Shown here in pieces: positions 7,564-15,782 of a stretch of 24,612 bases of DNA. The notes below the pieces were generated by a model. That model was not told the origin of the DNA. It ran no database searches and saw only the letters and a list, made by a program, of their open reading frames with translations. Both the position numbers and the translations under genes were made by a program. The stretch is from Pseudomonadota bacterium (GTDB taxonomy: Bacteria > Pseudomonadota > Gammaproteobacteria > Acidiferrobacterales > UBA6901), in assembly GCA_021785795.1 (NCBI GenBank), contig JAJYEK010000045.1, positions 1 through 24,612 on the forward strand, given 5' to 3'. How positions within the stretch are numbered: the first letter of the stretch is position 1; every line of letters begins with the position of its first letter.

Positions 7564-8776
7564 TCGCGGATCTCGAAATGCCGGATGCCCATTTCACCCA
7601 TCGCCGTTTGACTGTCCGCCGAAAAGGCCGGGAAACGATCACGCTCAGCCACCCGGGTTCCTTAAGATTTTTACGTCAGCCAGTGAATACACCACCCAAG
7701 AACGATAAGGTAGTCCAGCCCAGGAATCCAGGGTTCCCCGCGGCGCGGGACGCAGCAATGACCGAGGTCGCTCGAGCGGGCGCAGTAGCGCTCCTGGGCC
7801 ATTGAAACCGAAGTCGCAGGATGTCCTGCCCACCGTTGCGGGCACCACGATGGCGGCGGTCAGCCTATCGCCGGCGACGGCCATCCAACGGTCCGTGCGA
7901 GCAGGACTGGAAAGGGGAACATGCCATTCAAAGTTCCTCGCCCCATGATTGTGCGGGGGTCGCGCAGTGCATGGCATCCATTCTGCCATGGTATCCGGGC
8001 CGTGAACCCGAGGCGGCCAATGGACTGCTGTCCGGACTCCTATGACCTGGAGAAGGGCGAGGGCGAATTGACGGGGTGCCCAGACCGCTTCCGGGTGAAA
8101 TGCACCCGGGACCGCCCCCCGAAGCCAGCGCAGCGGCCGGTTTTCTCATGGGGTACACGATGTTGCATCATGAAGACGTCTCCAAGACATCCGCATGTTA
8201 ACCGTCTTTTATGAAATTTACCCCGTCTTCAAGGAACGTGGCTTATGGTCCATGGTCCTACAGGTGGGTATCGTCAGGGAAATAGGGGGAGCGATGCGCG
8301 GTGCCAGCGTCACGCAGGGAGGCTTCTCTGCGTATCTGCTGCCCTCCGGATTCGAGGGTTTCCGCGCGCGGGCCCATGGGCCAACGTGTGCATTGCCGGA
8401 ATTTCCCTGATCCGCTGGCGATCAGAGGTCGCGTACATGGAATGGGAGATGACCGTATTGTCATCTTCCTGTCGGATTTTGGTAAACAAGCCGTTTTATG
8501 CTGGGCAGGCCCAACCGGTCGACATGACAGTAATATTTCACGGATTTGCATGAGAGACGGACGACGCGAGGTGCCTGGAAGAGAGGTGATTTCAGCCGGC
8601 ACCCGCTCCCGGACTTTCGCATTGCCGGACTCTTCCGGACCGTCTGTCATGCCGCACCGCATTGCTGAAGGTGGTCGCCGGCCCGTTCCCATGCCGCGGA
8701 TCCGGGGTCCAGCCGGCCGGGCCGGTGGTTCCGCGATCGCGGTCCTGGTATTTGCAACACTGTCCGGAGCCTCGTG
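7564..8776. other. 1.2-kb gap with possible Pho-box half-sites
   Basis: None of the frames in this stretch resembles a known protein, and their composition (Pro/Arg/Gly-rich, no domain pattern) suggests chance openings. Features seen are a 7-bp hairpin (CATGGCA 7970-7976 with TGCCATG 7984-7990), a Pho-box-like repeat (8458-8475) and two exact CTGTCAT half-sites (8524-8530 in reverse, 8644-8650). Much of the stretch could be decayed sequence. Confidence 0.45.
8458..8475 (+). promoter_or_regulatory. Pho-box-like direct repeat upstream of the plcP-like operon
   Basis: TTGTCAT, a 4-nt spacer CTTC, and CTGTCGG form two heptamers 11 bp apart, matching 11 of 14 bases of the PhoB consensus (CTGTCAT-N4-CTGTCAT). 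Exact single half-sites follow at 8524-8530 (reverse strand) and 8644-8650. It sits about 300 bp before the phosphoesterase start with no clear -10, so confidence is limited. Confidence 0.35.
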
Positions 8777-9775
8777 ATGTCCCCTCTCGATTGGGTAAAG
8801 TCTAAAGCTCTCCAGCACGGTACCGGACGTCGAAAGCGTGGGGCCGTCGTCATGTTTCGTTCACCGGCGCAAGCCGCGGCCGTCGCCGATGACGGTATGC
8901 CGCCGACGCACCGGATGAAGGTCCGCACCTTGCTTCTGTCCGACGTGCATCTTGGAACTCGAGGGTGCCAGGCTGAGCTGTTGCTGGACTTTCTAAGGCA
9001 CTGCGAGTGCGAACAGATCTATCTCGTCGGCGACATTGTCGATGGCTGGCGGCTAAAATCGCACTGGTACTGGCCTCGCTCGCACGACGCCGTAGTCGCC
9101 TACGTGCTGGCCAAGGCGCGCGAGGGTGTGCAGGTGCGCTACATCCCGGGCAACCATGATGCATTCCTCCGGGATTCGGCGGATACGTGGTTTGGTGGCG
9201 TTGAGATTTTGAAAGAAGCGATTCATGAAACGGCTAATGGCCGGCGCTACCTGGTACTGCATGGTGATCGGTTTGACTTGGTAGCCACGTATACCCCCTG
9301 GCTAGCCCGGATGGGCGATATCGCCTACCGGGCCCTGCTGGCAGCCAATATTCCGCTTAACCGGGCCCGGCGCCGGCGGGGACTGCCGTTCTGGTCCCTT
9401 TCGGCCTGGACCAAGCTGAAAGTCAAGGAAGCGGTGAACTTCATCAGCGATTACGAGACCCGCATCGCCGCCGAGGCGCGCCGCCAGGGCGTGCGTGGCG
9501 TGATCTGCGGGCATATTCATCATGCGGCCATGCATGACAATCAGGGTGTGCTCTACATTAATACCGGAGACTGGGTAGAATCATGTACCGCCGTGGTTGA
9601 ACATTTCGACGGACACTTCGAGATCGTACGATGGCCCGAGATACGCGGACGGAGCGATGCCGAGGTGGTGAACTTGGGCGCGGTTCGCAGGGCCCGTATC
9701 GCCTTTCGCCGGCGACTAGACGATAGCGTTGCCGCCGGTCCGGCACGCCGGCCCGGCCGCCACCGCATGCCGTAG
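8777..9775 (+). CDS. PlcP/LpxH-type metallophosphoesterase
   Basis: A 332-residue calcineurin-like phosphoesterase. The start at ATG 8777 is chosen for the GGAG at 8766-8769; alternatives are ATG 8852 and ATG 8918 (the latter begins the core as MKVRTLLLSDVHLG). The dimetal site motifs are in order: SDVHLG (55-60), GDIVDGW (85-91), GNHD (125-128), LHGD (161-164) and GHIHHA (245-250). It is usually labelled UDP-2,3-diacylglucosamine diphosphatase. The WRLKSHWYWP segment and the glycosyltransferases that follow fit the PlcP group better, which cleaves phospholipid head groups to diacylglycerol during phosphate starvation. A LpxH-like role in lipid A synthesis remains the alternative. It is the first gene of a four-gene run ending at 12420. 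Confidence 0.8.
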   Translation: MSPLDWVKSKALQHGTGRRKRGAVVMFRSPAQAAAVADDGMPPTHRMKVRTLLLSDVHLGTRGCQAELLLDFLRHCECEQIYLVGDIVDGWRLKSHWYWPRSHDAVVAYVLAKAREGVQVRYIPGNHDAFLRDSADTWFGGVEILKEAIHETANGRRYLVLHGDRFDLVATYTPWLARMGDIAYRALLAANIPLNRARRRRGLPFWSLSAWTKLKVKEAVNFISDYETRIAAEARRQGVRGVICGHIHHAAMHDNQGVLYINTGDWVESCTAVVEHFDGHFEIVRWPEIRGRSDAEVVNLGAVRRARIAFRRRLDDSVAAGPARRPGRHRMP

Positions 9776-9824
9776 CGGTAAAGACCACATAGGCGGCCCG
9801 TGCGGCGGACAAGGCACAAGACCC

Positions 9825-10427
9825 ATGATTCCAGCGAGCATGATCACACTTGGCACCTGGCCGAATTATCTCGGGCAGTACGGCTATGCGATCGTATTTC
9901 TCGCTTCGCTGGTCGAAGGTCCGATCGTCACGGTGGTGGCGGGTTTTCTGGCGTCACAGGGCGTGTTGAGTGTGGCGGCCGTGTACGTTACGGTGGTCCT
10001 GGGTGACCTGGCTGGCGACGCGCTGTACTATGCTGTCGGACGCTGGGGCATCGGTCGGCTGCCCTGGACCGGCCGCCACGGCGGCCGCCTGCGCCGGCGC
10101 ATCGACGCATTGCGTGAGTACATCCGCGCCCGTCCCGGCCGTGTTCTGCTGTTCGGCAAGCTGACCCATTCGGCAGGATTTGCTGTGCTGCTGGCTGCGG
10201 GTGCCGCCCGGGTGCGTCCGGTGGTTTACATGCTCTATAACCTTCTGGGTACGCTGATCAAATCGGCCGCCCTGGTGCTCGTTGGTTATTTTCTTGGACG
10301 CTTCTACGCGGCGTTGCGCGGCGATCTGCGCCTGGCCTGGGTGATCGGTTTGTTGCTCGCTGTTCTGGCCACGGCGGTCGTGGCACGCCACCTTTGGGCT
10401 GCGCGCGACCTGAAGGACATCGAATGA
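9825..10427 (+). CDS. DedA/SNARE-associated family membrane protein
   Basis: A 200-residue inner-membrane protein starting at ATG 9825 (MIPASM) or ATG 9840 (MITLGTW), 49 nt after the phosphoesterase stop. The DedA core is clear: FLASLVEGPIVTVVAGFLAS with the conserved acidic residue and Gly-Pro, then VVLGDLAGDALYYAVGRWG, then a GRVLLFGKLTHSAGF segment in the position of the family's conserved Arg-containing motif. DedA members move or scramble lipids such as undecaprenyl phosphate and phosphatidylethanolamine. Its stop overlaps the GT4 start as ATGA (10424-10427), so the two are translationally coupled. Here it may flip the lipid product of the flanking enzymes; that is inference. Confidence 0.85.
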   Translation: MIPASMITLGTWPNYLGQYGYAIVFLASLVEGPIVTVVAGFLASQGVLSVAAVYVTVVLGDLAGDALYYAVGRWGIGRLPWTGRHGGRLRRRIDALREYIRARPGRVLLFGKLTHSAGFAVLLAAGAARVRPVVYMLYNLLGTLIKSAALVLVGYFLGRFYAALRGDLRLAWVIGLLLAVLATAVVARHLWAARDLKDIE

Positions 10428-11704
10428 CGCTGCCGTCGTCCGGAGTGTCGTACCCGCTGCGCGTGGCCGTGTTCACCGACAACTTCCATCCGGAGCTCGG
10501 CGGCATCCAGGACTCCATTCTCGCGAGCGCACGCGAACTCGGGGCGCGCGGGCATCGCATTGCGATATTTGCGCCGGCGGCGGCGGATCGCGACTACGCG
10601 CGTGCCGGATTGCCCGTCGCCGAGCCGGACATGGGCCCCAACGTCAGCGTCCGCCGGCTCTTCTCGCTTCCCGTGCCTAGCTCCAGCCAGCAGTCCCGTC
10701 TGGCAGTGCCCATCGGCCGCTGCCGGCGCGAGATTGCCCTGCTGCGGCCCGACGTCATCCACAGTCACACCTTTCTGGGCGTCGGGCTGGAGGCGTTGTG
10801 GGCAGCGCGGGGAGCGGGCGTGCCACTGGTGGGAACCAATCATTGGGCGGTCGGAGCATTTGATCTGTACGCTCCGGTGGCGCGTGCCGCATTCCGGCGC
10901 CTGGCGGTCAGCACCGTGACACGCTACTACCAGCGCTGTGACCGGGTCACTGGTCCATCACGCTTCACTGTTGACGACATGCTGCACAACGGCCTGTGCC
11001 GGCCCTGTAGCGTGATCTCCAATCCCATCGATACTCGCAGCTTCCACCCGCTGGATGATGACGCCAGGCGCGCCATCAAGCAGCGCTGGGGACTCACTGC
11101 CGCGACCATTGTCTACGCGGGTCGCATGGCTCGCGAAAAGAGCGTCGACGTGCTCATTCGTGCCCTTGCCGGAGTGCGGGCGCAGCGCCCGCAGGCCATG
11201 CTCGTGCTGGCCGGGCATGGCAGCGCCCGCGATTCGCTCGCCGCGCTGGCCCGCGACTGCGGGGTTGGCGACGCCGTGCGCTTCGTCGGCACCTTGCCGC
11301 ACGCCGCATTGGGCGAGCTGTTCGCGGCGTCCGAGGTGTTCGCGATCGCCAGTAAGTCGGAAACCCAGAGCATGGTTGTGCTGCAGGCGATGGCCTGCAG
11401 CCTGCCGGCGGTGGGCGCCCGATTCGGCGGACTCATTGAGCACATACCGCCGGAGGCAGGCCTGCTGGCCGATCCCGATCGACCGGACGACTTCCGTGAC
11501 AAGCTGCTCACGCTGCTCGGCGACCCGTCTGCCCGGATGCGCATGGGTGCCGCCGCCCGGCACTTTGCCGAATCCTTTTCGGTCGATTCGATCGCTGACG
11601 CCTGGGAAAATCTCTATCGTCAAGCCGCGCGCGATGCCGGACCGGACCGGCGGGCAGGTGTTGCGCGGTCCAAAAAGTCTGAAGGAAAACCCACATGCGC
11701 ATAA
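10424..11704 (+). CDS. Family 4 glycosyltransferase
   Basis: A 426-residue GT-B glycosyltransferase whose ATG overlaps the DedA stop. The N-domain begins RVAVFTDNFHPELGGIQDS, the usual GT4 acceptor-side start, with VIHSHTFLGVGLEALW further in. The C-domain carries NPIDTRSFHP, IVYAGRMAREKSVDVLIRAL and FVGTLPHAALGELFAASEVF. The donor-binding region follows as SKSETQSMVVLQAMACSLP and VGARFGGLIEHI, the equivalent of the family's EX7E region. Relatives transfer hexoses to diacylglycerol, phosphatidylinositol or polysaccharide intermediates. Its place behind a PlcP-type phosphoesterase suggests a glycolipid synthase of the Agt type using diacylglycerol. The fold assignment is firm; donor and acceptor are not known. 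Confidence 0.88.
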   Translation: MTLPSSGVSYPLRVAVFTDNFHPELGGIQDSILASARELGARGHRIAIFAPAAADRDYARAGLPVAEPDMGPNVSVRRLFSLPVPSSSQQSRLAVPIGRCRREIALLRPDVIHSHTFLGVGLEALWAARGAGVPLVGTNHWAVGAFDLYAPVARAAFRRLAVSTVTRYYQRCDRVTGPSRFTVDDMLHNGLCRPCSVISNPIDTRSFHPLDDDARRAIKQRWGLTAATIVYAGRMAREKSVDVLIRALAGVRAQRPQAMLVLAGHGSARDSLAALARDCGVGDAVRFVGTLPHAALGELFAASEVFAIASKSETQSMVVLQAMACSLPAVGARFGGLIEHIPPEAGLLADPDRPDDFRDKLLTLLGDPSARMRMGAAARHFAESFSVDSIADAWENLYRQAARDAGPDRRAGVARSKKSEGKPTCA

Positions 11705-12420
11705 GTATCATCATCCCCGCTTACAACGAGGAAAGGTATTTGCCCGGCTGCCTGCAGGGCGTGCTGGACGAGATTGCCGGCTGTCCGGATCCCGCAAGCG
11801 TCGAAGTGATCGTGGTCGACAATGCCAGCACCGACCGCACCGCCGAGGTGGCCGGTGCGTTCCGTGGCGTGCGGGTCGTGCGCGAACCGCAAAAAGGTCT
11901 GACTCGGGCGCGCCAAAAGGGCCTGTCCGAGGCGCGCGGCGACATCCTCGCCTATGTCGACGCCGATACCCGCATGCCCTCGGGGTGGATCACCCATGTG
12001 CTGCGCACCTTCGACTCCAGCCGTGACGTGGTCTGCGTTAGCGGTCCCTACATCTACTACGACGCCTCACTGGTGGAACGCGTGCTTTCGTGGCTGTACT
12101 GGACGGTGCTGGCCGTGCCCGCATACTGGATCATCCGCTACATGGTTGTGGGCGGCAACTTCGCTGCTCGCAAGGATGCGCTGATTGCCATCGGCGGCTT
12201 CGACACCGATATCGCCTTCTATGGAGAGGACACCAACATTGCCCGCCGCCTGCACGTCGCAGGCAAGGTCAAGTTCGTTCTGCGCCTGTCCATGCCAACC
12301 TCCTCGCGCCGCCTGCATGCCGAGGGGCTATGGACCACCGCTTTGCGGTACGTCGCCAATTTCCTTTCTGAGGTCGTACTCAAACGCCCGGTCACGCGAA
12401 GCTACAAAGATGTGCGCTGA
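11695..12420 (+). CDS. Family 2 glycosyltransferase
   Basis: A 241-residue GT-A enzyme overlapping the GT4 gene by 10 bp. It opens with MRISIIIPAYNEERYLPGCL, the GT2 nucleotide-sugar binding strand, followed by VEVIVVDNASTDRTAEVA and the metal-binding AYVDADTRMP (DxD). GGFDTDIAFYGEDTNIARRL matches the catalytic ED region of GT2. A hydrophobic stretch near residues 125-150 (VLSWLYWTVLAVPAYWIIRY) suggests membrane association. It probably adds a sugar to the same glycolipid or glycan as the GT4 enzyme. A terminator follows 20 bp after the stop codon and ends the operon. Confidence 0.88.
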   Translation: MRISIIIPAYNEERYLPGCLQGVLDEIAGCPDPASVEVIVVDNASTDRTAEVAGAFRGVRVVREPQKGLTRARQKGLSEARGDILAYVDADTRMPSGWITHVLRTFDSSRDVVCVSGPYIYYDASLVERVLSWLYWTVLAVPAYWIIRYMVVGGNFAARKDALIAIGGFDTDIAFYGEDTNIARRLHVAGKVKFVLRLSMPTSSRRLHAEGLWTTALRYVANFLSEVVLKRPVTRSYKDVR

Positions 12421-12440
12421 CCGGTGCCGTTCCGTGCCCT

Positions 12441-12469
12441 GACCGGCATTTACAGCCAGTCTGTTTTTT
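12441..12469 (+). terminator. Intrinsic terminator after the glycosyltransferase operon
   Basis: GACCGGC (12441-12447) pairs with GCCAGTC (12455-12461) with one mismatch around a 7-nt loop, followed by TGTTTTTT (T run 12464-12469), 20 bp after the GT2 stop. This separates the operon from the cassette beginning at 12713. Confidence 0.6.
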
Positions 12470-12637
12470 CTCGTGGGATGGCGGTGAACGCCTTGACTTG
12501 TCCTCGGGATGGGACCTGGCCGGCATTGGGTCGGTATGAATCCCGCGCTCCGCACCTAATGACCTAAGGGGGTGGGGTAAGGGTGCGCGGGCAGGCGGAA
12601 AGGGGGAGCAACAAGCAGTCCAGTGATTCTTGAAAAA

Positions 12638-12670
12638 TGCATTATATAGTGCTGTTTTATAAGTAAAACA
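12638..12670 (+). promoter_or_regulatory. AT-rich palindromes upstream of the coupling-protein cassette
   Basis: TGTTTTATAAGTAAAACA (12653-12670) is a palindrome with exact 7-bp arms. Just before it, GCATTATATAGTGC (12639-12652) is a 14-bp palindrome with one mismatched pair position on each arm. They sit in a 60-bp AT-rich island in otherwise GC-rich DNA, 43-75 bp before the first winged-helix gene, and look like operators. No clean -35/-10 pair can be placed with confidence. Confidence 0.45.
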
Positions 12671-12712
12671 TAGTATCATATTGCGGTCTTCTGAAGAGGG
12701 TGGGTCCCGCCC

Positions 12713-13435
12713 ATGTGCGATGGCGGCAAGGTGGATTCCCGCCGCCTGAAGGGTATTATATGGTTTGGTTATGACTGTCAGGGAGCGACGGCCATTATCC
12801 ATTCCGCCGATGTACCCAAAGACCGATCGATCGTCCGGATTGCAACAGACGACACGATTGCGGCGTTAACGACCGACGACCGTGCGTTGCTGCGTGACCT
12901 CGCTGTCGTGCGGTTCATTCCGAGAGATCTCATCGAGCGCTTTTACTATGCACGGCCTCGTGTTGCCGCCCGCCGTCTCGCGTGTCTCGAGGATGCTGGA
13001 ATCCTGCGGAGCCGGCAGCTCTTTGTGGCCGGAACCAGGCCGGTGCGTATCTACCGGTTTGCCGGGCGTGCGGGTGCAGCCCGCTGGGGTGACCCGGTAC
13101 CTCCGGCGTGGACGCCCAGCAGGATGGCGCATGAGGTCCTGACGGCGCGTGCCTATTTCGATCTGAAGCGTCCCCTTGGTTTTCGCGTCGCCGTTCATAT
13201 AGGGACGGCGCAGCGGGCCCTATTCGAGTCGCACTGTCCGGACGCCACGTATGCGGACGGCAGCCGGCTCATCCTGGTCGAAGCCGACAGTGGCCGATAC
13301 ACCGCGCGCCAGGTCCGGGAAAAGATGGCGTATTGGTGCGCCGTCGGTTTTCTATGGCAGGTCTGGGTGCAACCGTTGCATGCAGCCGCGGCGCGGGTGC
13401 CGGAAGGGCCCGGCATCCGGGTACTCAGACTATGA
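12713..13435 (+). CDS. Winged-helix Replic_Relax-like protein
   Basis: A 240-residue cytoplasmic protein. A winged-helix domain spans about 52-115 (LTTDDRALLRDLAVVRFIP, then RVAARRLACLEDAGIL, then an IYRFAGRAG wing), the N-terminal pattern of the replication-relaxation family. The C-terminal part (about 138-215) has a conserved-looking His140, then CPDATYADG (175-183) and LILVEADSG (187-195), then K204. That PD...ExD...K order resembles a PD-(D/E)XK nuclease fold. Family members occur on plasmids and integrative elements next to coupling proteins. Its stop overlaps the next start as ATGA. A DNA-recognition role at a transfer or processing site is inference. Only ATG 12713 is usable as a start; AGAGGG lies 12 nt before it. 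Confidence 0.65.
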   Translation: MCDGGKVDSRRLKGIIWFGYDCQGATAIIHSADVPKDRSIVRIATDDTIAALTTDDRALLRDLAVVRFIPRDLIERFYYARPRVAARRLACLEDAGILRSRQLFVAGTRPVRIYRFAGRAGAARWGDPVPPAWTPSRMAHEVLTARAYFDLKRPLGFRVAVHIGTAQRALFESHCPDATYADGSRLILVEADSGRYTARQVREKMAYWCAVGFLWQVWVQPLHAAAARVPEGPGIRVLRL

Positions 13436-14124
13436 GGAGCGATCCGGTCGGGTCGCTGAGCCGGATCGGGGTGCGGTCCGCAGCGAAGGGCGATCCGGTT
13501 CAGTTGACGCCCCTGCAGCGCGAGATCCTGTCGATGCTTGGGCGCCTCGGTTTTGCAACCGGGGCGCAACTGGCGTACTGGTGCCGCGTACCGCCGCAGT
13601 CCGTAACGCGCGCGGCGAGGCTGCTGTCCGGGTGCGGCCGGGTCGGTGTCTGCGCCGTGCCGCGGCCGGCGATCTGGTGCGCGGGCGCGTGTGGCGCCCA
13701 TGCCCGCGTTGCATCGGTGTCATGGCGACTGATGGCCCACGTGTGCCACCGGAATGCCCTGGAGATCCTGCTCGACCGGAGGCTCGGTGGTTTCCGATTC
13801 CTGCCGCGGACGGTGCTGCTCAGGCAGGGTTTCAATCCGACGCATGGTGAGCATGCCGGGATCGATGGGAGCGGGCGCTCATGGCTGGTGTTGCTCGACG
13901 ATATCCAGATGGCGAGCGCCCGGATCGGACGGACCTGGTATCGGCGGCATACGCCGAGTTCGCGGCACTGGCCGGACCCGGCCGGGCGCTGCTGGGGAGA
14001 GGTGATGCAGCGTTATGTCGTCGCCTGCACCGATCCGGACCAGGCACAGCGGCATCGCATCTGGATCGCCGCACACGATGTGCCGGTGACCGTGATCGAC
14101 ATTCCGGCGCTGTGGACGGCATGA
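13432..14124 (+). CDS. Second winged-helix protein, likely paralogue of the first
   Basis: A 230-residue protein whose ATG (13432) overlaps the preceding stop by 4 bp; the frame is open further upstream but the overlapping start is the natural one. Residues about 25-75 (LTPLQREILSMLGRLGFATG, then QLAYWCRVPPQSVTRAARLL) form a helix-turn-helix/winged-helix domain in the same position as in the first gene. The C-terminal half has the same layout, H103...HAGIDGSGRSWLVLLDD, but the acidic positions differ (D145, D156-D157), so any nuclease-type site is altered. It contains six Cys residues between 51 and 105. No named family is recognised with certainty; paralogy to gene one is inference from architecture. 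Confidence 0.6.
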   Translation: MRSDPVGSLSRIGVRSAAKGDPVQLTPLQREILSMLGRLGFATGAQLAYWCRVPPQSVTRAARLLSGCGRVGVCAVPRPAIWCAGACGAHARVASVSWRLMAHVCHRNALEILLDRRLGGFRFLPRTVLLRQGFNPTHGEHAGIDGSGRSWLVLLDDIQMASARIGRTWYRRHTPSSRHWPDPAGRCWGEVMQRYVVACTDPDQAQRHRIWIAAHDVPVTVIDIPALWTA

Positions 14125-15782
14125 AGACGATCGGCGGCATCATGTTGTTTGTGCTGGGGGCCGACGCCGCGGTCGCGGCGGTCATTTTTCATGCGTGGCA
14201 GCCGGCCGCGCTGTGGTTTGCGACCGCAATTCCGGCGGTGGTGCTTGCAAGCCGCGGCTGTATCGCGCAGACCTTGGCAGATCGAGCGGGCTGGAAGCTG
14301 GGTACGGCGACCGAACTGAGCAATCCGGACCGTCCCCGCCGTGTCGCTCAGGCGGTTCTCTCCTGGGATATGCTCGATCTTGGGCTGATCGCGATCGGTG
14401 CGCCCGGCTCCGGCAAGACTGATTCGGTCATGCTGGGCCACATCGATGCTCTACGCAGGCGGCGGCCGCACGGCGGCTGGGCGTTCTTCGACGGCAAGGG
14501 TGACGTCGACACCTATCGCAAATGCGTCGGGATGGGCCGGGCTCCGGACCACTTCTTTTCGAGCGAGTTGCCGGGATCGGAATCGGTCAACCTGCTCGAA
14601 GGGGCGCCCCACGACGTGATCGACCGGCTGTCGAAAGTGCTCATCGGCACTACCGAAAGCACTTCGTTCTACATGGACGAGCAGCGCGCCGTGCTCGCCC
14701 GCATGGTGCCGCTGCTGCGCAGACTCCCCGTGGCAACCAGCCTGCGCGATCTGTATGTGGCTCTGAGCATGAAAGATGCGGGAAACGAGCTGTTGCGCCG
14801 TGCCCGAAGCGCCGGTGCCGATCCCGCGGAAATTACCCTGGCGCGGCAATGGCTCGATCAGCCGTTCGCCACCCGTACCCGGAATATCTCAGGGCTGCTC
14901 AACCGCCTGTTCATATTTGTCGCAGGCCCGTGCGCCGACCGTCTGAATGCGTACGCGCCGGACATACGCATCAGCGCACTCGTCGGAGGTGGCGAATCGC
15001 TGTTCGTCCATCTGCCGCTGACGGCTTTCGCGCGCGATGTGGCAATCGCCCTGGTCGAGATGTTCGGCGTGGAAGCGCGGCGACGGCAGATCGAGCGAAT
15101 GGGGATGCCGGACAGTTACGCGCTGTTGTTCGACGACTGGGGCGCGTTTTTCCATGAAGGCTTCGGTCCGTTCAGTGCGCGTTGCCGTTCTGCGCGGATG
15201 CCGCTGGCATTCGGTTTCCAGTCGCATGCCCAGCTGCGCGCCATCGGCGCCGGCTACGCCGATGAGCTCGACGATACGGTTGCCACCAAGATGATCCTGC
15301 GGGTACAGGGAGAGGGGACAGCACGCTATGCTGCCCATTTGCTGGGCCAGCACGACGCGCTTGATCTGGGAACCCGCAGGTGGACCGGAGGTGCGGGGGT
15401 GAGCCTGCAGTTCACGCGCCGCTACCGGGTGAACGAGCGCATGCTGCGCGAGATGCAGCCGGGAGAAGCCTACGTTTCGACGCTCGAGCGTGGCCCGGAA
15501 GGCATACGCAATCCGTTGTGGCGTCTGCGCCTGGCGTTGCCGGAATTCGGACCGTGGAAGAGCATTGCGCTGCCTGCGGCGCGGCCGGCGGGCGCAGCAG
15601 TTGGCCTGGACTTCTGGAGCCGCTACATGAATCCACGAGCCCTGGCCGAATTCCATCGCAGCGTCGCGCGCGAGCATGCGCAGCTCGATGCGGAAGCGGC
15701 AATCCGCTGCCGCGACGCGCGCTGCGAGGCGTTCGGGGACAGGGATGCGAACCCGGGACTTGATCCGGAGTGGGGTGCATGA
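14121..15782 (+). CDS. TraD/TraG/VirD4-type coupling ATPase
   Basis: A 553-residue protein from ATG 14121, overlapping the previous stop by 4 bp. Two hydrophobic spans lie in residues about 4-44, then a cytoplasmic ATPase. Walker A is GAPGSGKT (93-100); AFFDGKGDVDTY (121-132) is the equivalent of the family's D-x-KG strand; Walker B is YALLFDDW (333-340), with Asp-Asp instead of Asp-Glu. FGFQSHAQL (364-372) is the sensor glutamine strand of the TraD/TraG C-terminal domain, and the region 175-265 is helical, like the all-alpha domain. Coupling proteins pump relaxase-bound DNA or effector proteins to a type IV secretion channel. No relaxase, channel or pilus gene is in the window, so the substrate and outlet are unknown. 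Confidence 0.82.
   Translation: MKTIGGIMLFVLGADAAVAAVIFHAWQPAALWFATAIPAVVLASRGCIAQTLADRAGWKLGTATELSNPDRPRRVAQAVLSWDMLDLGLIAIGAPGSGKTDSVMLGHIDALRRRRPHGGWAFFDGKGDVDTYRKCVGMGRAPDHFFSSELPGSESVNLLEGAPHDVIDRLSKVLIGTTESTSFYMDEQRAVLARMVPLLRRLPVATSLRDLYVALSMKDAGNELLRRARSAGADPAEITLARQWLDQPFATRTRNISGLLNRLFIFVAGPCADRLNAYAPDIRISALVGGGESLFVHLPLTAFARDVAIALVEMFGVEARRRQIERMGMPDSYALLFDDWGAFFHEGFGPFSARCRSARMPLAFGFQSHAQLRAIGAGYADELDDTVATKMILRVQGEGTARYAAHLLGQHDALDLGTRRWTGGAGVSLQFTRRYRVNERMLREMQPGEAYVSTLERGPEGIRNPLWRLRLALPEFGPWKSIALPAARPAGAAVGLDFWSRYMNPRALAEFHRSVAREHAQLDAEAAIRCRDARCEAFGDRDANPGLDPEWGA

Noticed and set aside
8195..8777. Frames between galE and the phosphoesterase as small genes
   Set aside because: They overlap one another on both strands and none has a ribosome site plus protein-like composition.
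13881..14120. Upstream extension of the coupling-ATPase frame
   Set aside because: It lies fully inside the preceding gene and ATG 14121 overlaps that gene's stop in the same ATGA pattern as the neighbouring junctions.
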